Source of the DNA: Chloroflexota bacterium
GTDB taxonomy: Bacteria; Chloroflexota; Anaerolineae; UBA1429
Reading direction: 5' to 3'
Length of the DNA: 17,669 bases
NCBI GenBank assembly: GCA_012513595.1
Contig: JAAZBY010000061.1
Coordinates: 1 to 17,669 of the forward strand
Of this stretch, positions 1 to 6,608 are shown in pieces. The position numbers were made by a program, and so were the translations under genes. The notes below the pieces were generated by a model. That model did no database searches. It was given only the letters and a program-made list of their open reading frames with translations, and was not told where the DNA came from. How positions within the stretch are numbered: position 1 is the stretch's first letter; the number at the start of each line of letters is the position of its first letter.

Positions 1-33
1 GAAAACCAAGAATAGAGACTGGAGGGAAGGATC

Positions 34-369
34 GTGAAGAAATCGTTGGCGTTGTTGAAGCGGCTGGACCCGAGGGATAACCGGGCCACCCGCGTGCTCT
101 GCCTGATCACCGTGATGACCATTGGCATCACGCCGGCGGCCTTTGCCCAGTCGGGCATCCCCATCCTGGACGGCATCCTGCAGTTCATCCAGGACTACAA
201 GGGCGTGATCTCGATGGTCGGCGTCGCCGTGTTTGGCGTCGGTCTGCTGACCCGGCTGGTGGCTCCCGATTGGTCGCGCGACCACAAGCCGGCGTTCGTG
301 AGCATGATCCTCGGCGGCATCATCCTGTCGATGGTCGACGAGATCGCGTCGCTCATCGTGGGGGCATAG
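34..369 (+). CDS. VirB2/TrbC-like conjugative pilin subunit
   Basis: A 111-residue protein with a GTG start preceded by a strong purine-rich ribosome site (GGAGGGAAGG, 21-30). It has a basic N-terminus, a hydrophobic stretch at about residues 21-38 and a likely signal peptidase site after A38 (AFA/Q). The mature part of about 73 residues has two membrane segments (about 57-73 and 87-108) joined by a short polar loop containing a DWSRDHK segment. That architecture (long leader, two helices, ~70-residue mature form) is the pattern of VirB2/TrbC pilins of type IV secretion systems. It lies immediately before VirB3-like and VirB4 genes, the usual order. Sequence similarity is weak by eye, so the call depends on architecture and position. 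It could alternatively be another small T4SS membrane protein. Confidence 0.7.
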   Translation: MKKSLALLKRLDPRDNRATRVLCLITVMTIGITPAAFAQSGIPILDGILQFIQDYKGVISMVGVAVFGVGLLTRLVAPDWSRDHKPAFVSMILGGIILSMVDEIASLIVGA

Positions 370-438
370 CGTGTGCGTTGGGCCATGCGCGATGGATCGC
401 TTGCCGTCGCTTGCTGGCGCTGAGGGAGAGAACTGACC

Positions 439-789
439 ATGTACCGCGTCCCATCCGAGTTCATCCGGCAAAAGACGACGATCTTTGGACCGATCACGGT
501 GGCGCACGCCGCCGGCGTCCTGGGCGGCTACCTGCTGGCCCAGGTGATCAGCGACAGCTCGTGGGTCAAACTGTTGTGCGCCGCCCTGGGCCTGGTGCTC
601 ACCACGGTCACCGTCAAGGGCCTGGTCCTCTACCAGTTCCTGCCCCTGGCGGCTGTCTACCTCTACCGCCGGCTGGTCAACGACAGCTTTGAGCCGGACG
701 CGCAACCAGACGCGGCCCTCACCCCACCGGCGATGGCCCTCGTCATTCGGGACGAGGAAGGCCGGCCGATCATCTTTCAGGAGGAATAG
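439..789 (+). CDS. VirB3/PrgI-like T4SS inner-membrane protein
   Basis: A 116-residue protein beginning with an N-terminal segment containing VPSEF and FGPIT, which resembles the PrgI family of conjugation proteins, the VirB3 equivalent that sits beside VirB4 in many systems without an outer membrane. Two membrane helices are visible at about residues 19-38 and 44-77 (the second region is long and may form two passes). They are followed by a short acidic, proline-containing cytoplasmic tail. Its stop codon (787-789) directly abuts the GTG of the VirB4 gene, which suggests translational coupling. The family assignment follows from size, topology, N-terminal motif and neighbours; no catalytic residues are expected. 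A GGGAG-type ribosome site lies around 424-428. Confidence 0.65.
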   Translation: MYRVPSEFIRQKTTIFGPITVAHAAGVLGGYLLAQVISDSSWVKLLCAALGLVLTTVTVKGLVLYQFLPLAAVYLYRRLVNDSFEPDAQPDAALTPPAMALVIRDEEGRPIIFQEE

Positions 790-2871
790 GTGCCTGCGCA
801 CGTCTTTCAGGTCGGCTCTTTCGACGTCACCAAGTTCTCAGAGGGGGAGCTGTGGGCCAAAATGCACAGCCTGGCCCACTTTTACGCTCCGCTCTCGGGC
901 AACTACCGGCTGCTGGCCTACTCGCGGCCCTATCCCCTCGATGAACCGTTGGAGACCATCAAGGCGATGATGGCCAACGCGGCCGACCCGCGGGCACGGG
1001 AGCAGATCGCCGCATACCGGCGCTTCATCGAGCAGATCGTGCAGGCGGCCTACCTGAAGGACACGACCTACTACGTGCTCGTCTTTGATGACAAGCCGCC
1101 CCACGTCCTTGGCAACATCCTGGCCGGCGGCTTGCGCCTACCGGTGCGGCACCTGCCCACCCTGCCCGCCGTGCTGCAGGACCGGTACCGCGAGGCGGTC
1201 AACCACCTGGCGCCTGCCCGATCTGCCCAGCGCCGGCCGCACGTGGCCATGCTCTACTCCTACGACCTGCGCGGCCAGCTCAGCCTGGCGACGGCGATCC
1301 ACTTTCTCAGCCTGCCCTTCCCCGTCTACCTGGCCGTGGACGTCAAGACGATCCGCCCCGACCGGGCGATCCGCACGTTGCAGTTCGCCTACAACAAGCT
1401 GCGGGCAGACGTCCTGGGGCGCAGCGGCAACGAGATGCTCGATCCGGAGAAGGAGCAGGCGTACCTGGACGTGCAAGAGGCGATGCAGGTCTTTAACGAT
1501 CAGCGTCTGAGCATCCACCAGGTCGGCCTCGGCCTGGCAGTGGTGGGGGACGGCCGCAAGCAGCTCTACGAGCACGTGGAACTGGTGCTGGCCACCGCCG
1601 CCCGGGTGCAGATCTATCTGCGGCCGGCCTGGTGCCACCAGCGGGAGGCTTATAGCTTTTTCACGGCGCGCGCGGTGCCCGACGTCATCACCCGCGCCTA
1701 CCGCAATGCCGACTCGCGCGGCGTGTCATGCCTGACGCCCTTCTGCTACGAGACGCGCAAGGACACGCGCGGGCCGTTCGTGGCCATCAACCGCGCCACC
1801 GGCTCGCCGCTGTGGCTGGACAAGTTTGCCCTGCCGGCCTACAACGAGGTCGTGCTGGGCCGCACCGGCTCGGGCAAGACGTTCATGGCCGGTCTGCGCG
1901 CCTACCGCGAGCGGATGTTTGGCGTGCAGACGGTGTTCATCGATCCCCAGGGCAACTTTCAAAAGGTGACCGAGGCGGTCGGGGGCAAGTACAACTTTTT
2001 GCGGCTGGGGGCAGGCACGGCGCTCAACATCCTGGACATCGTCCACAACCACCCGGCGGCCCAGATCTCGCACGTCATCGTCATGCTCGAAGCGCTGCTC
2101 GGCCGCGCGTTGAGCTCCCGGGAAAAGGGGGCAGTGGACCGGGCGCTGCTGGACATCTACACCGCAGCCTTTGGTGCCGAGGGTGACGTGTTCAACGTGT
2201 CCAGGACGCCTCTCCTGGAGGATCTGGCTGCCGCGCTGAACGGCTCGACGCTGGCCGCCGACCTGGAGCGCTTTGTGGACGGCTCGCTGCACGAAATCTT
2301 TAACGCGCACACGACCCTCAGCTTCGACCTGGACCGCCGCTACCCGATCGTCACCTTTGACGTGTCGGACCTCGAGGGCGAGTTCCAGCCGGCGCTCGTC
2401 TTTGCACTGCTGTCGGGCGTCGAGCTGGCCATCCGCGCCCGGCGGGGCGCACAGCAGCCGACCAACATCATCCTGGACGAGTTCTTTATCCTGTCCCGCA
2501 TCCCGGCCCTGGCCCAGGCCGCCGGGGCGCTGGCCAAGCGGGTGCGCGCCTGGAAGGTGGGTATCCAGTGCCTGGACCAGAACTGGGATACCTTTACCAC
2601 GGCAGCCGGGCGGCAGATCCTGGAAAACACGTTGGTCAAGGCCATCATGCGCGTCGACGACACCGCCGCCCCGGCCATCGTCGAGGCGCTGGGGTTGACC
2701 GGCCACCACGCCGAGGTGATCCTGACGGCGGATATCGGGGAGGGCATCCTCATCGTTGAGAACAAACCGTACCACGTCTACTTTCAAGCCAGCCGGGACG
2801 AGGTGGAAATGCTGACCCCCTACGCCCCGCAGCGGCAGGAGCTGATTCCGCTGCCGCCGAGAAGGAGATAG
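790..2871 (+). CDS. virB4: VirB4/TraE-type T4SS ATPase
   Basis: A 693-residue P-loop ATPase that powers assembly and substrate transfer of the conjugative channel at the cytoplasmic membrane face. The N-terminal ~330 residues match the CagE/TrbE/VirB4 N-domain in character. The C-terminal domain carries Walker A GRTGSGKT (residues 357-364), Walker B NIILDEFF (559-566), a following helix with LAKRVRAW, and an IQCLDQNWD segment in the sensor region, all in the VirB4 order. It starts with GTG immediately after the upstream TAG, with AGGAGG at 779-784 as ribosome site. The length is close to the shorter VirB4 proteins of monoderm systems. Both catalytic motifs are intact, so it should be active, in contrast to the downstream gene at 3049. 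This is the most reliable marker that the window is a conjugative T4SS locus. Confidence 0.95.
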   Translation: MPAHVFQVGSFDVTKFSEGELWAKMHSLAHFYAPLSGNYRLLAYSRPYPLDEPLETIKAMMANAADPRAREQIAAYRRFIEQIVQAAYLKDTTYYVLVFDDKPPHVLGNILAGGLRLPVRHLPTLPAVLQDRYREAVNHLAPARSAQRRPHVAMLYSYDLRGQLSLATAIHFLSLPFPVYLAVDVKTIRPDRAIRTLQFAYNKLRADVLGRSGNEMLDPEKEQAYLDVQEAMQVFNDQRLSIHQVGLGLAVVGDGRKQLYEHVELVLATAARVQIYLRPAWCHQREAYSFFTARAVPDVITRAYRNADSRGVSCLTPFCYETRKDTRGPFVAINRATGSPLWLDKFALPAYNEVVLGRTGSGKTFMAGLRAYRERMFGVQTVFIDPQGNFQKVTEAVGGKYNFLRLGAGTALNILDIVHNHPAAQISHVIVMLEALLGRALSSREKGAVDRALLDIYTAAFGAEGDVFNVSRTPLLEDLAAALNGSTLAADLERFVDGSLHEIFNAHTTLSFDLDRRYPIVTFDVSDLEGEFQPALVFALLSGVELAIRARRGAQQPTNIILDEFFILSRIPALAQAAGALAKRVRAWKVGIQCLDQNWDTFTTAAGRQILENTLVKAIMRVDDTAAPAIVEALGLTGHHAEVILTADIGEGILIVENKPYHVYFQASRDEVEMLTPYAPQRQELIPLPPRRR

Positions 2872-2874
2872 TCT

Positions 2875-3048
2875 GTGGCCAAGAAGAAAAAACCGCGCTA
2901 CCAGATGGTCGAGATGCTCCACAACTACAATCGACGCCGAATCAAGGTGTGGATGCCTTACCTGGAAGAAAAGGCAGCAGCGCGGCAGGCGCGCATCGAA
3001 GAGAAGCAGCTGCAGGACACCAGCAGCGGCGCAAAAGAGGAAGGGTAG
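2875..3048 (+). CDS. Small basic hypothetical protein (57 aa)
   Basis: A short gene filling the gap between the VirB4 ATPase and the next large membrane protein. It starts with GTG at 2875, 8 bases after an AAGGAG ribosome site at 2862-2867 that overlaps the end of VirB4, and its TAG stop abuts the ATG at 3049. The product begins MAKKKKPRYQ, contains a basic HNYNRRRIK stretch and ends in a charged helix rich in Glu, Arg, Lys and Gln that could form a coiled coil. No membrane segment or signal is visible. The tight spacing and good ribosome site argue that it is real. I do not recognise a family; a nucleic-acid-binding or VirB4-adaptor role would be speculation. Confidence 0.5.
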   Translation: MAKKKKPRYQMVEMLHNYNRRRIKVWMPYLEEKAAARQARIEEKQLQDTSSGAKEEG

Positions 3049-4950
3049 ATGTCGCTGCGCACCCTGATCCGCATCGGCGGCCTGGCGCTGGGCCTGGTCC
3101 TAGCCACCCCACTGCTGTGGAAGGCAGCCGGCTTTCTGCCGATCCTACTTGCCTGCTGCCTCGTGCTGCTGGCCTCTCTTTTTCTACTGGCCACAGCCGG
3201 CACAGGCCGGGCCAACCGCTGGCAGATCCGCTACTGGCTGGAGGCACACCAGGCCAACGGTCGTCTGGACGCCACCCTGGACTTCCTGGCCGCACGGGCC
3301 GGACACATCGTCCTGGAAGTGAGCAGCCAAGGCCTCTTTCTGGAAGCGCCCGCTGCCTTTGACCGCTACGTGCAAGTGCAGTTAGAGCAGGCGTTGCCCG
3401 AGGCCAGGGTGACTCGGGTGAGCAGCAGCAACAACAGCAGCAGGCAGGCAGGGAACACCCTACACTTGTGCCTGGACCCGCTCGCCGGCGACCTGCTGCG
3501 CTGGGCGACGGAGGGACCGGAGCGGGGAGTGCGCCTGCACGTGCACCGCGGACCACACTTCACGGCCGTCGCCCAGACAAACGGCTCAGCCGTTCTGCCC
3601 AGCCGCTGGCTGCCTATCTCGCTCCCCCGGCTGGCCGCTGCCAGGCTGTGGCGCAGGCTGCCCGTGTGGGACGAGTTGTCTGGCGGGGTGAAGCTGAGCC
3701 ATCTGCTGCCCACAACGGACGACGGTGCCGTCTACTCCAGCCGGTCGCGGCTGCTGCACCTGGCACCGCCGGACGGCTATCGCGCGGACGGGCAGAGGGA
3801 TCTGGGCGAGTCCACGGACGGCCGCTCACTCTCACTGCGCTACGACGTGCCGCTGTTCACCGCCGGCGCGCCGCCTTCCTTCCTGGTCCGGCAGGTCCTC
3901 AGCGACCTGGCCCAGGGCCGGGCCGTGGTGGTGGTCTCACCCCAGCGCCGCACCCTCAACCTCATCCAGCGCCACCTGAACGGCGGAGGGACTCTGCAAG
4001 CACCGGTCACGAGCTACTGGCTGGACCAGGAGAGCGCCCGCACCTCGGCGCACCTGGCCGTGGTCAGCGCCGGCGAGTGGGCGGGGCAGAGCGTCGACGC
4101 CGCCATCGGCCTGGCCGAAGCTTTCCTGACCGACCTGGGCCTGCACCTGCTCCTGCCTGCCGTGCGCCGGCTAATCCGGCACCTGGTCCGCATCCTGGCC
4201 GCGTCGGCGCAGGCCACCGGGCACGACTTTGCCTTCACCGACCTGTACGCCATCAGCCAGAGCACCCAGACCCTGCATGCGTTCCTGGTCGACCTGCAGA
4301 GCCTGGCGCCCGATCCGACGAAACCTGCCGCGCCGGCGCTCGACGCAGAGACGCAAGACAGTGTCCGGTACCTGGCCGGACAGCTCGCGACCGACACCGG
4401 CTACGTTCAGATCGTCACCATCCTGTCGACGATCCGGGCCGCGCTCAGCCCGTTGCGCAGTGGGGCGATCCACGTCCTTTGCCAGCCGCCTTTCCTGAAT
4501 GCCGGGCGAGCGTTGAGCAAACCGGCCCTGTTCCTGGTGCCCCTGACCAACGCCGACTTTCGTGATTATGACCGTTTCCTGGCGGCCGTGCTCAACCTGA
4601 CTCTCGCGCGTGTGCTCGATGCCGGTGGAGACGACCTGCGGCTGGCCCACTACCTGCAAGACCCACGGGCGTACTGTGCCGACGCGGGCCGGCGCTGGAT
4701 CGAGATCGCACGCCGCGATCCCCGTCTGTCGCTGGTACTGGACGTCCAGGAGCCGGATGCCTACCAGGTCCAACTCCCTGAAGAGTCGGGGCAGATCATT
4801 TTTCGCTGCTCCGAGAGGCTGGCCGACTCGTTAGTTGAGGCCTGGGATCTGGCCTACACCGCCACCGAGCTGGTCGAGCTGCCCGCCGGCACGGCGCTGG
4901 CCCGGCTGCCGGACCTGCCCGGCCCGGTGGTGCTGAGGGATAGCCGATGA
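3049..4950 (+). CDS. Membrane protein resembling a VirD4/TraG-type ATPase without Walker motifs
   Basis: A 633-residue protein with two N-terminal membrane helices (about residues 9-27 and 29-49) and a long soluble region. The soluble part follows the layout of HerA/VirD4/TraG-type ATPases. A segment at 279-298 (SDLAQGRAVVVVSP) matches the helix and strand that normally follow the P-loop. Later a SGAIHVLCQPP strand and a PALFLVPL strand precede a long helix, and a late VLDVQEPDAYQ segment sits where the motif III glutamine usually is. Where the P-loop should be (about 269-279) the sequence reads LFTAGAPPSFL, with no GK[ST]. Where the Walker B acidic pair should be (about 528-538) it reads DDLRLAHYLQD. 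I infer a catalytically dead paralogue of the coupling protein or VirB4, possibly a structural partner in a mixed ring. The fold match is by eye only, so a novel T4SS membrane component remains possible. It starts just after GAGGAAGG at 3037-3044. Confidence 0.6.
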   Translation: MSLRTLIRIGGLALGLVLATPLLWKAAGFLPILLACCLVLLASLFLLATAGTGRANRWQIRYWLEAHQANGRLDATLDFLAARAGHIVLEVSSQGLFLEAPAAFDRYVQVQLEQALPEARVTRVSSSNNSSRQAGNTLHLCLDPLAGDLLRWATEGPERGVRLHVHRGPHFTAVAQTNGSAVLPSRWLPISLPRLAAARLWRRLPVWDELSGGVKLSHLLPTTDDGAVYSSRSRLLHLAPPDGYRADGQRDLGESTDGRSLSLRYDVPLFTAGAPPSFLVRQVLSDLAQGRAVVVVSPQRRTLNLIQRHLNGGGTLQAPVTSYWLDQESARTSAHLAVVSAGEWAGQSVDAAIGLAEAFLTDLGLHLLLPAVRRLIRHLVRILAASAQATGHDFAFTDLYAISQSTQTLHAFLVDLQSLAPDPTKPAAPALDAETQDSVRYLAGQLATDTGYVQIVTILSTIRAALSPLRSGAIHVLCQPPFLNAGRALSKPALFLVPLTNADFRDYDRFLAAVLNLTLARVLDAGGDDLRLAHYLQDPRAYCADAGRRWIEIARRDPRLSLVLDVQEPDAYQVQLPEESGQIIFRCSERLADSLVEAWDLAYTATELVELPAGTALARLPDLPGPVVLRDSR

Positions 4951-4969
4951 ACCACAGCGTCCGATTGTT

Positions 4970-4999
4970 ACCACCTGCTACCAGGTGCGACCAGGTGCA
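4970..4999 (+). repeat. Decamer repeat and small inverted repeat before the kinase start
   Basis: Three consecutive 10-base units, ACCACCTGCT, ACCAGGTGCG and ACCAGGTGCA, lie directly upstream of the kinase ATG at 5003. The first and second also form the inverted repeat CACCTG (4972-4977) / CAGGTG (4982-4987) with a 4-base loop. There is no good Shine-Dalgarno sequence before 5003, so the structure may influence kinase translation; that is inference. Confidence 0.45.
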
Positions 5000-5002
5000 A
5001 CC

Positions 5003-6271
5003 ATGAAGCGGATCGTCATTCCAGCCGTCGCCTTGCTTTCTGTTTTCGCCCTCGCCGTCGTGGCGGCAGTGAAGGTTCCGCGCACGGAGGTGCTGACGTT
5101 GGCCGGTCTGCTCCTGGCCGGCGCCACGACAGTCGTCGTTGACCTGGCCGCGACGCGCGCCCGCCGGCGGGGGCGCAGCACACCGCTGCAAGCACGTCCC
5201 GAGCACGAGGCAGGCACGGGAGGGGCGGCGCAGTCGGAAGAGGCGAAGACTGTGCCGGCCGTTCCAGAGCTCGCCGAGTCGCAGCCAGAAGAAGCGCTGT
5301 GGTTGCCCCCGCTGCCCGGACCCGGCGAAGAGGTGTGGGTCACGCCATCCATCCCGGCTGTGGAGCAATCCTGGCCATTGCCTGCAAGTCCAGGCGAAAT
5401 CGTCGGCCGGCACATTGGTCCCTACCAGGTCCAGGAAAAGATCGGCCAGGGCGGCATGGCGACCGTCTACCGCGGCCTGCACGCCGAGCTGGACCGCCAC
5501 GTGGCCATCAAGGTGCTGGCCGGCGCTCTGCCGACGACGCCCGAGCTGATCCAGCGCTTCCAGCGCGAGGCCAAGACGATCGCTGCCCTGCGCCATCCGA
5601 ACATCGTGCAGGTGTACGACTTTGGCCCCCTCGACGGTACCTACTACCTGGCGATGGAGTACGTCGAGGGTAGCGACCTGGCGGCCGAGATGCGCCGGCG
5701 ATGGGCGGCAGGGCAGGCTTTCTGCCCGGACGAGATTCTGGGCCTGTTGAGCCAGGTGGCCGACGCGCTCGACTATGCCCACGCCCAGGGCGTCATCCAC
5801 CGCGACGTCAAGCCGGGCAACGTGCTGTTGACGGCGAGGTCCGGAGCAGGCAGTCTGGGCCAGGCGATCCTGACCGACTTTGGCCTGGCGACGCTGCGCC
5901 GGACGCGGGCAACCCTGATCACGACCATCGGGCAGAACGTGCTCGGTACGCCGGAATACACAGCGCCGGAGCAGGCCCTGGACGCCCAGGCGGCCAACCC
6001 GCAGTCCGACATCTACTCGTTGGGCTGCATCCTGTACGAGCTGGTCACCGGCCACCTGCCCTTCGAAGGGGATTCGGCGCTGAGCATCGCCCTGATGGCC
6101 ATCAGCTCCGACCCGATGCCGCCGCGGGCGCACGTGCCCGACCTGCCCGGCGCCGTCGAGCGGGTCATCCTGTGTGCCCTCGACAAGGAGCCGAAGCGGC
6201 GCTTTATCACCGCGCGAGCCATGGTCGATGCGCTGCACCGGGCGTGGGGAGAGGGGGGTGTCACACCATGA
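5003..6271 (+). CDS. PknB-type membrane Ser/Thr protein kinase
   Basis: A 422-residue eukaryotic-like kinase. Two hydrophobic segments (about residues 3-23 and 31-52) anchor the N-terminus, an acidic, proline-rich linker follows (about 55-135), and the kinase domain runs from about 138 to the C-terminus. All key motifs are present: glycine loop GQGGMATVY (148-156), catalytic lysine K170 in VAIKVL, catalytic loop HRDVKPGN with D268, DFG with D292, and the GTPEYTAPEQ activation-segment end. It phosphorylates Ser/Thr on protein targets at the inner membrane face. Most PknB proteins have the kinase first and the membrane helix and sensor later; here the order is reversed and no PASTA or other sensor domain is present. 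ATG 5003 is chosen because it starts the membrane segment and overlaps a mini-ORF stop; GTG 4985 is an in-frame alternative. Its position within the conjugation genes suggests control of transfer. Confidence 0.93.
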   Translation: MKRIVIPAVALLSVFALAVVAAVKVPRTEVLTLAGLLLAGATTVVVDLAATRARRRGRSTPLQARPEHEAGTGGAAQSEEAKTVPAVPELAESQPEEALWLPPLPGPGEEVWVTPSIPAVEQSWPLPASPGEIVGRHIGPYQVQEKIGQGGMATVYRGLHAELDRHVAIKVLAGALPTTPELIQRFQREAKTIAALRHPNIVQVYDFGPLDGTYYLAMEYVEGSDLAAEMRRRWAAGQAFCPDEILGLLSQVADALDYAHAQGVIHRDVKPGNVLLTARSGAGSLGQAILTDFGLATLRRTRATLITTIGQNVLGTPEYTAPEQALDAQAANPQSDIYSLGCILYELVTGHLPFEGDSALSIALMAISSDPMPPRAHVPDLPGAVERVILCALDKEPKRRFITARAMVDALHRAWGEGGVTP

Positions 6272-6299
6272 CAGGGACTCCCAGGGACAAAACCGGGAC
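6272..6299 (+). repeat. Three helically phased GGGAC direct repeats
   Basis: GGGAC occurs at 6274-6278, 6284-6288 and 6295-6299, 10 and 11 bases apart; the first two are CAGGGAC. Another CAGGGAC is at 6578-6584, and CGGGAC occurs at 6433-6438 and 6455-6460. One-turn spacing places the sites on one DNA face, as expected for cooperative binding by a protein such as the ribbon-helix-helix product encoded at 6609. The binding partner is inference. Confidence 0.5.
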
Positions 6300-6366
6300 C
6301 CCGGCGCTGAGGCGCTGCTTCCTGCTGCTACGCAGGGATGGAAGGAACGCGCCTCAGCGCCGGGGT
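6298..6366 (+). repeat. 18-bp perfect inverted repeat with 33-base loop
   Basis: The left arm 6298-6315 (ACCCCGGCGCTGAGGCGC) is the exact reverse complement of the right arm 6349-6366. The 33-base loop contains smaller pairings, TTCCT (6319-6323) with AGGAA (6343-6347) and CTGC (6325-6328) with GCAG (6332-6335), so the whole can fold into one long stem. No T-run follows, which argues against an ordinary intrinsic terminator. It may be a relaxosome recognition structure in single-stranded DNA or a structured RNA within the transcript. Confidence 0.8.
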
Positions 6367-6378
6367 AGCAAGCTAAAA

Positions 6379-6402
6379 GGGGGGTGCGGGGTACCGCCCC
6401 CC
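6379..6402 (+). repeat. G6/C6 hairpin
   Basis: GGGGGG (6379-6384) can pair with CCCCCC (6397-6402), and inside it CGG (6387-6389) with CCG (6394-6396) around a GGTA loop, leaving a two-base TG bulge. It lies 12 bases after the 18-bp inverted repeat, and the short palindrome TAGC-AA-GCTA (6366-6375) bridges the two. Confidence 0.5.
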
Positions 6403-6429
6403 GAGCGCATGGGCATGCGGCCCGGCGCC

Positions 6430-6461
6430 GTGCGGGACGGGCACCGGTCGGGTGCGGGACG
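6430..6461 (+). repeat. GTGCGGGACG direct repeat, 22-base period
   Basis: GTGCGGGACG occurs at 6430-6439 and 6452-6461, two helical turns apart. Related GTGCGGG copies start at 6384 and 6498, each 46 bases outside this pair. Between the two copies, GCACC (6441-6445) and GGTGC (6451-6455) can form a small hairpin. The arrangement looks like binding sites, but GC-rich composition makes chance matches more likely. Confidence 0.4.
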
Positions 6462-6560
6462 CTGCCACCGCTCCGCATGGCGATGCGCTTCCGCGGCGTG
6501 CGGGCCGGCTTCTTGCGGCTTTGCCTCAGCAGGCAGTTGCGCTCCGGCTCCTGCGCGCAC

Positions 6561-6582
6561 CCCTGCGGGATGCGACGCAGGG
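6561..6582 (+). repeat. 7-bp inverted repeat before the mobilisation genes
   Basis: CCCTGCG (6561-6567) and CGCAGGG (6576-6582) form a perfect stem with an 8-base loop, 26 bases before the ATG at 6609. Short inverted repeats of this size flank nic in many oriT regions, so this is the best candidate for relaxase recognition. It could also affect translation of the downstream gene. Confidence 0.45.
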
Positions 6583-6608
6583 ACGCCGGCGCGCCCGGGG
6601 GAGAGACT

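Larger units (their letters stand above)
6272..6608 (+). other. Putative origin of transfer (oriT) region, noncoding and repeat-rich
   Basis: This 337-base gap lies directly upstream of the ribbon-helix-helix and relaxase genes, the usual place for oriT. It holds phased GGGAC repeats (6274-6299), an 18-base perfect inverted repeat (6298-6366), TAGC-AA-GCTA (6366-6375), a G6/C6 hairpin (6379-6402), a GTGCGGGACG repeat 22 bases apart (6430-6461) and a 7-base inverted repeat (6561-6582). The frame opened by ATG 6268 crosses it but encodes a Cys/Arg/Gly-rich product that does not look like a protein. I see no recognisable nic consensus, so the oriT call is by context. A structured RNA is the main alternative. 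Confidence 0.5.

Noticed and set aside
371..436. A 21-codon GTG-started frame between the VirB2-like and VirB3-like genes
   Set aside because: It has no ribosome site and no distinctive product; it is more likely the leader of the next gene.
1726..2922. A 398-codon open frame on the - strand opposite VirB4
   Set aside because: The + strand has a complete VirB4 with all motifs; the reverse product is rich in His, Gln, Arg and Val and has no recognisable domain.
6298..6366. Intrinsic transcription terminator
   Set aside because: The stem is long and GC-rich but is followed by a purine-rich sequence with no T-run, and the loop is too long for a typical terminator.
6272..6608. CRISPR array
   Set aside because: The repeats are only 5-10 bases long with short, irregular spacing and there are no cas genes nearby.
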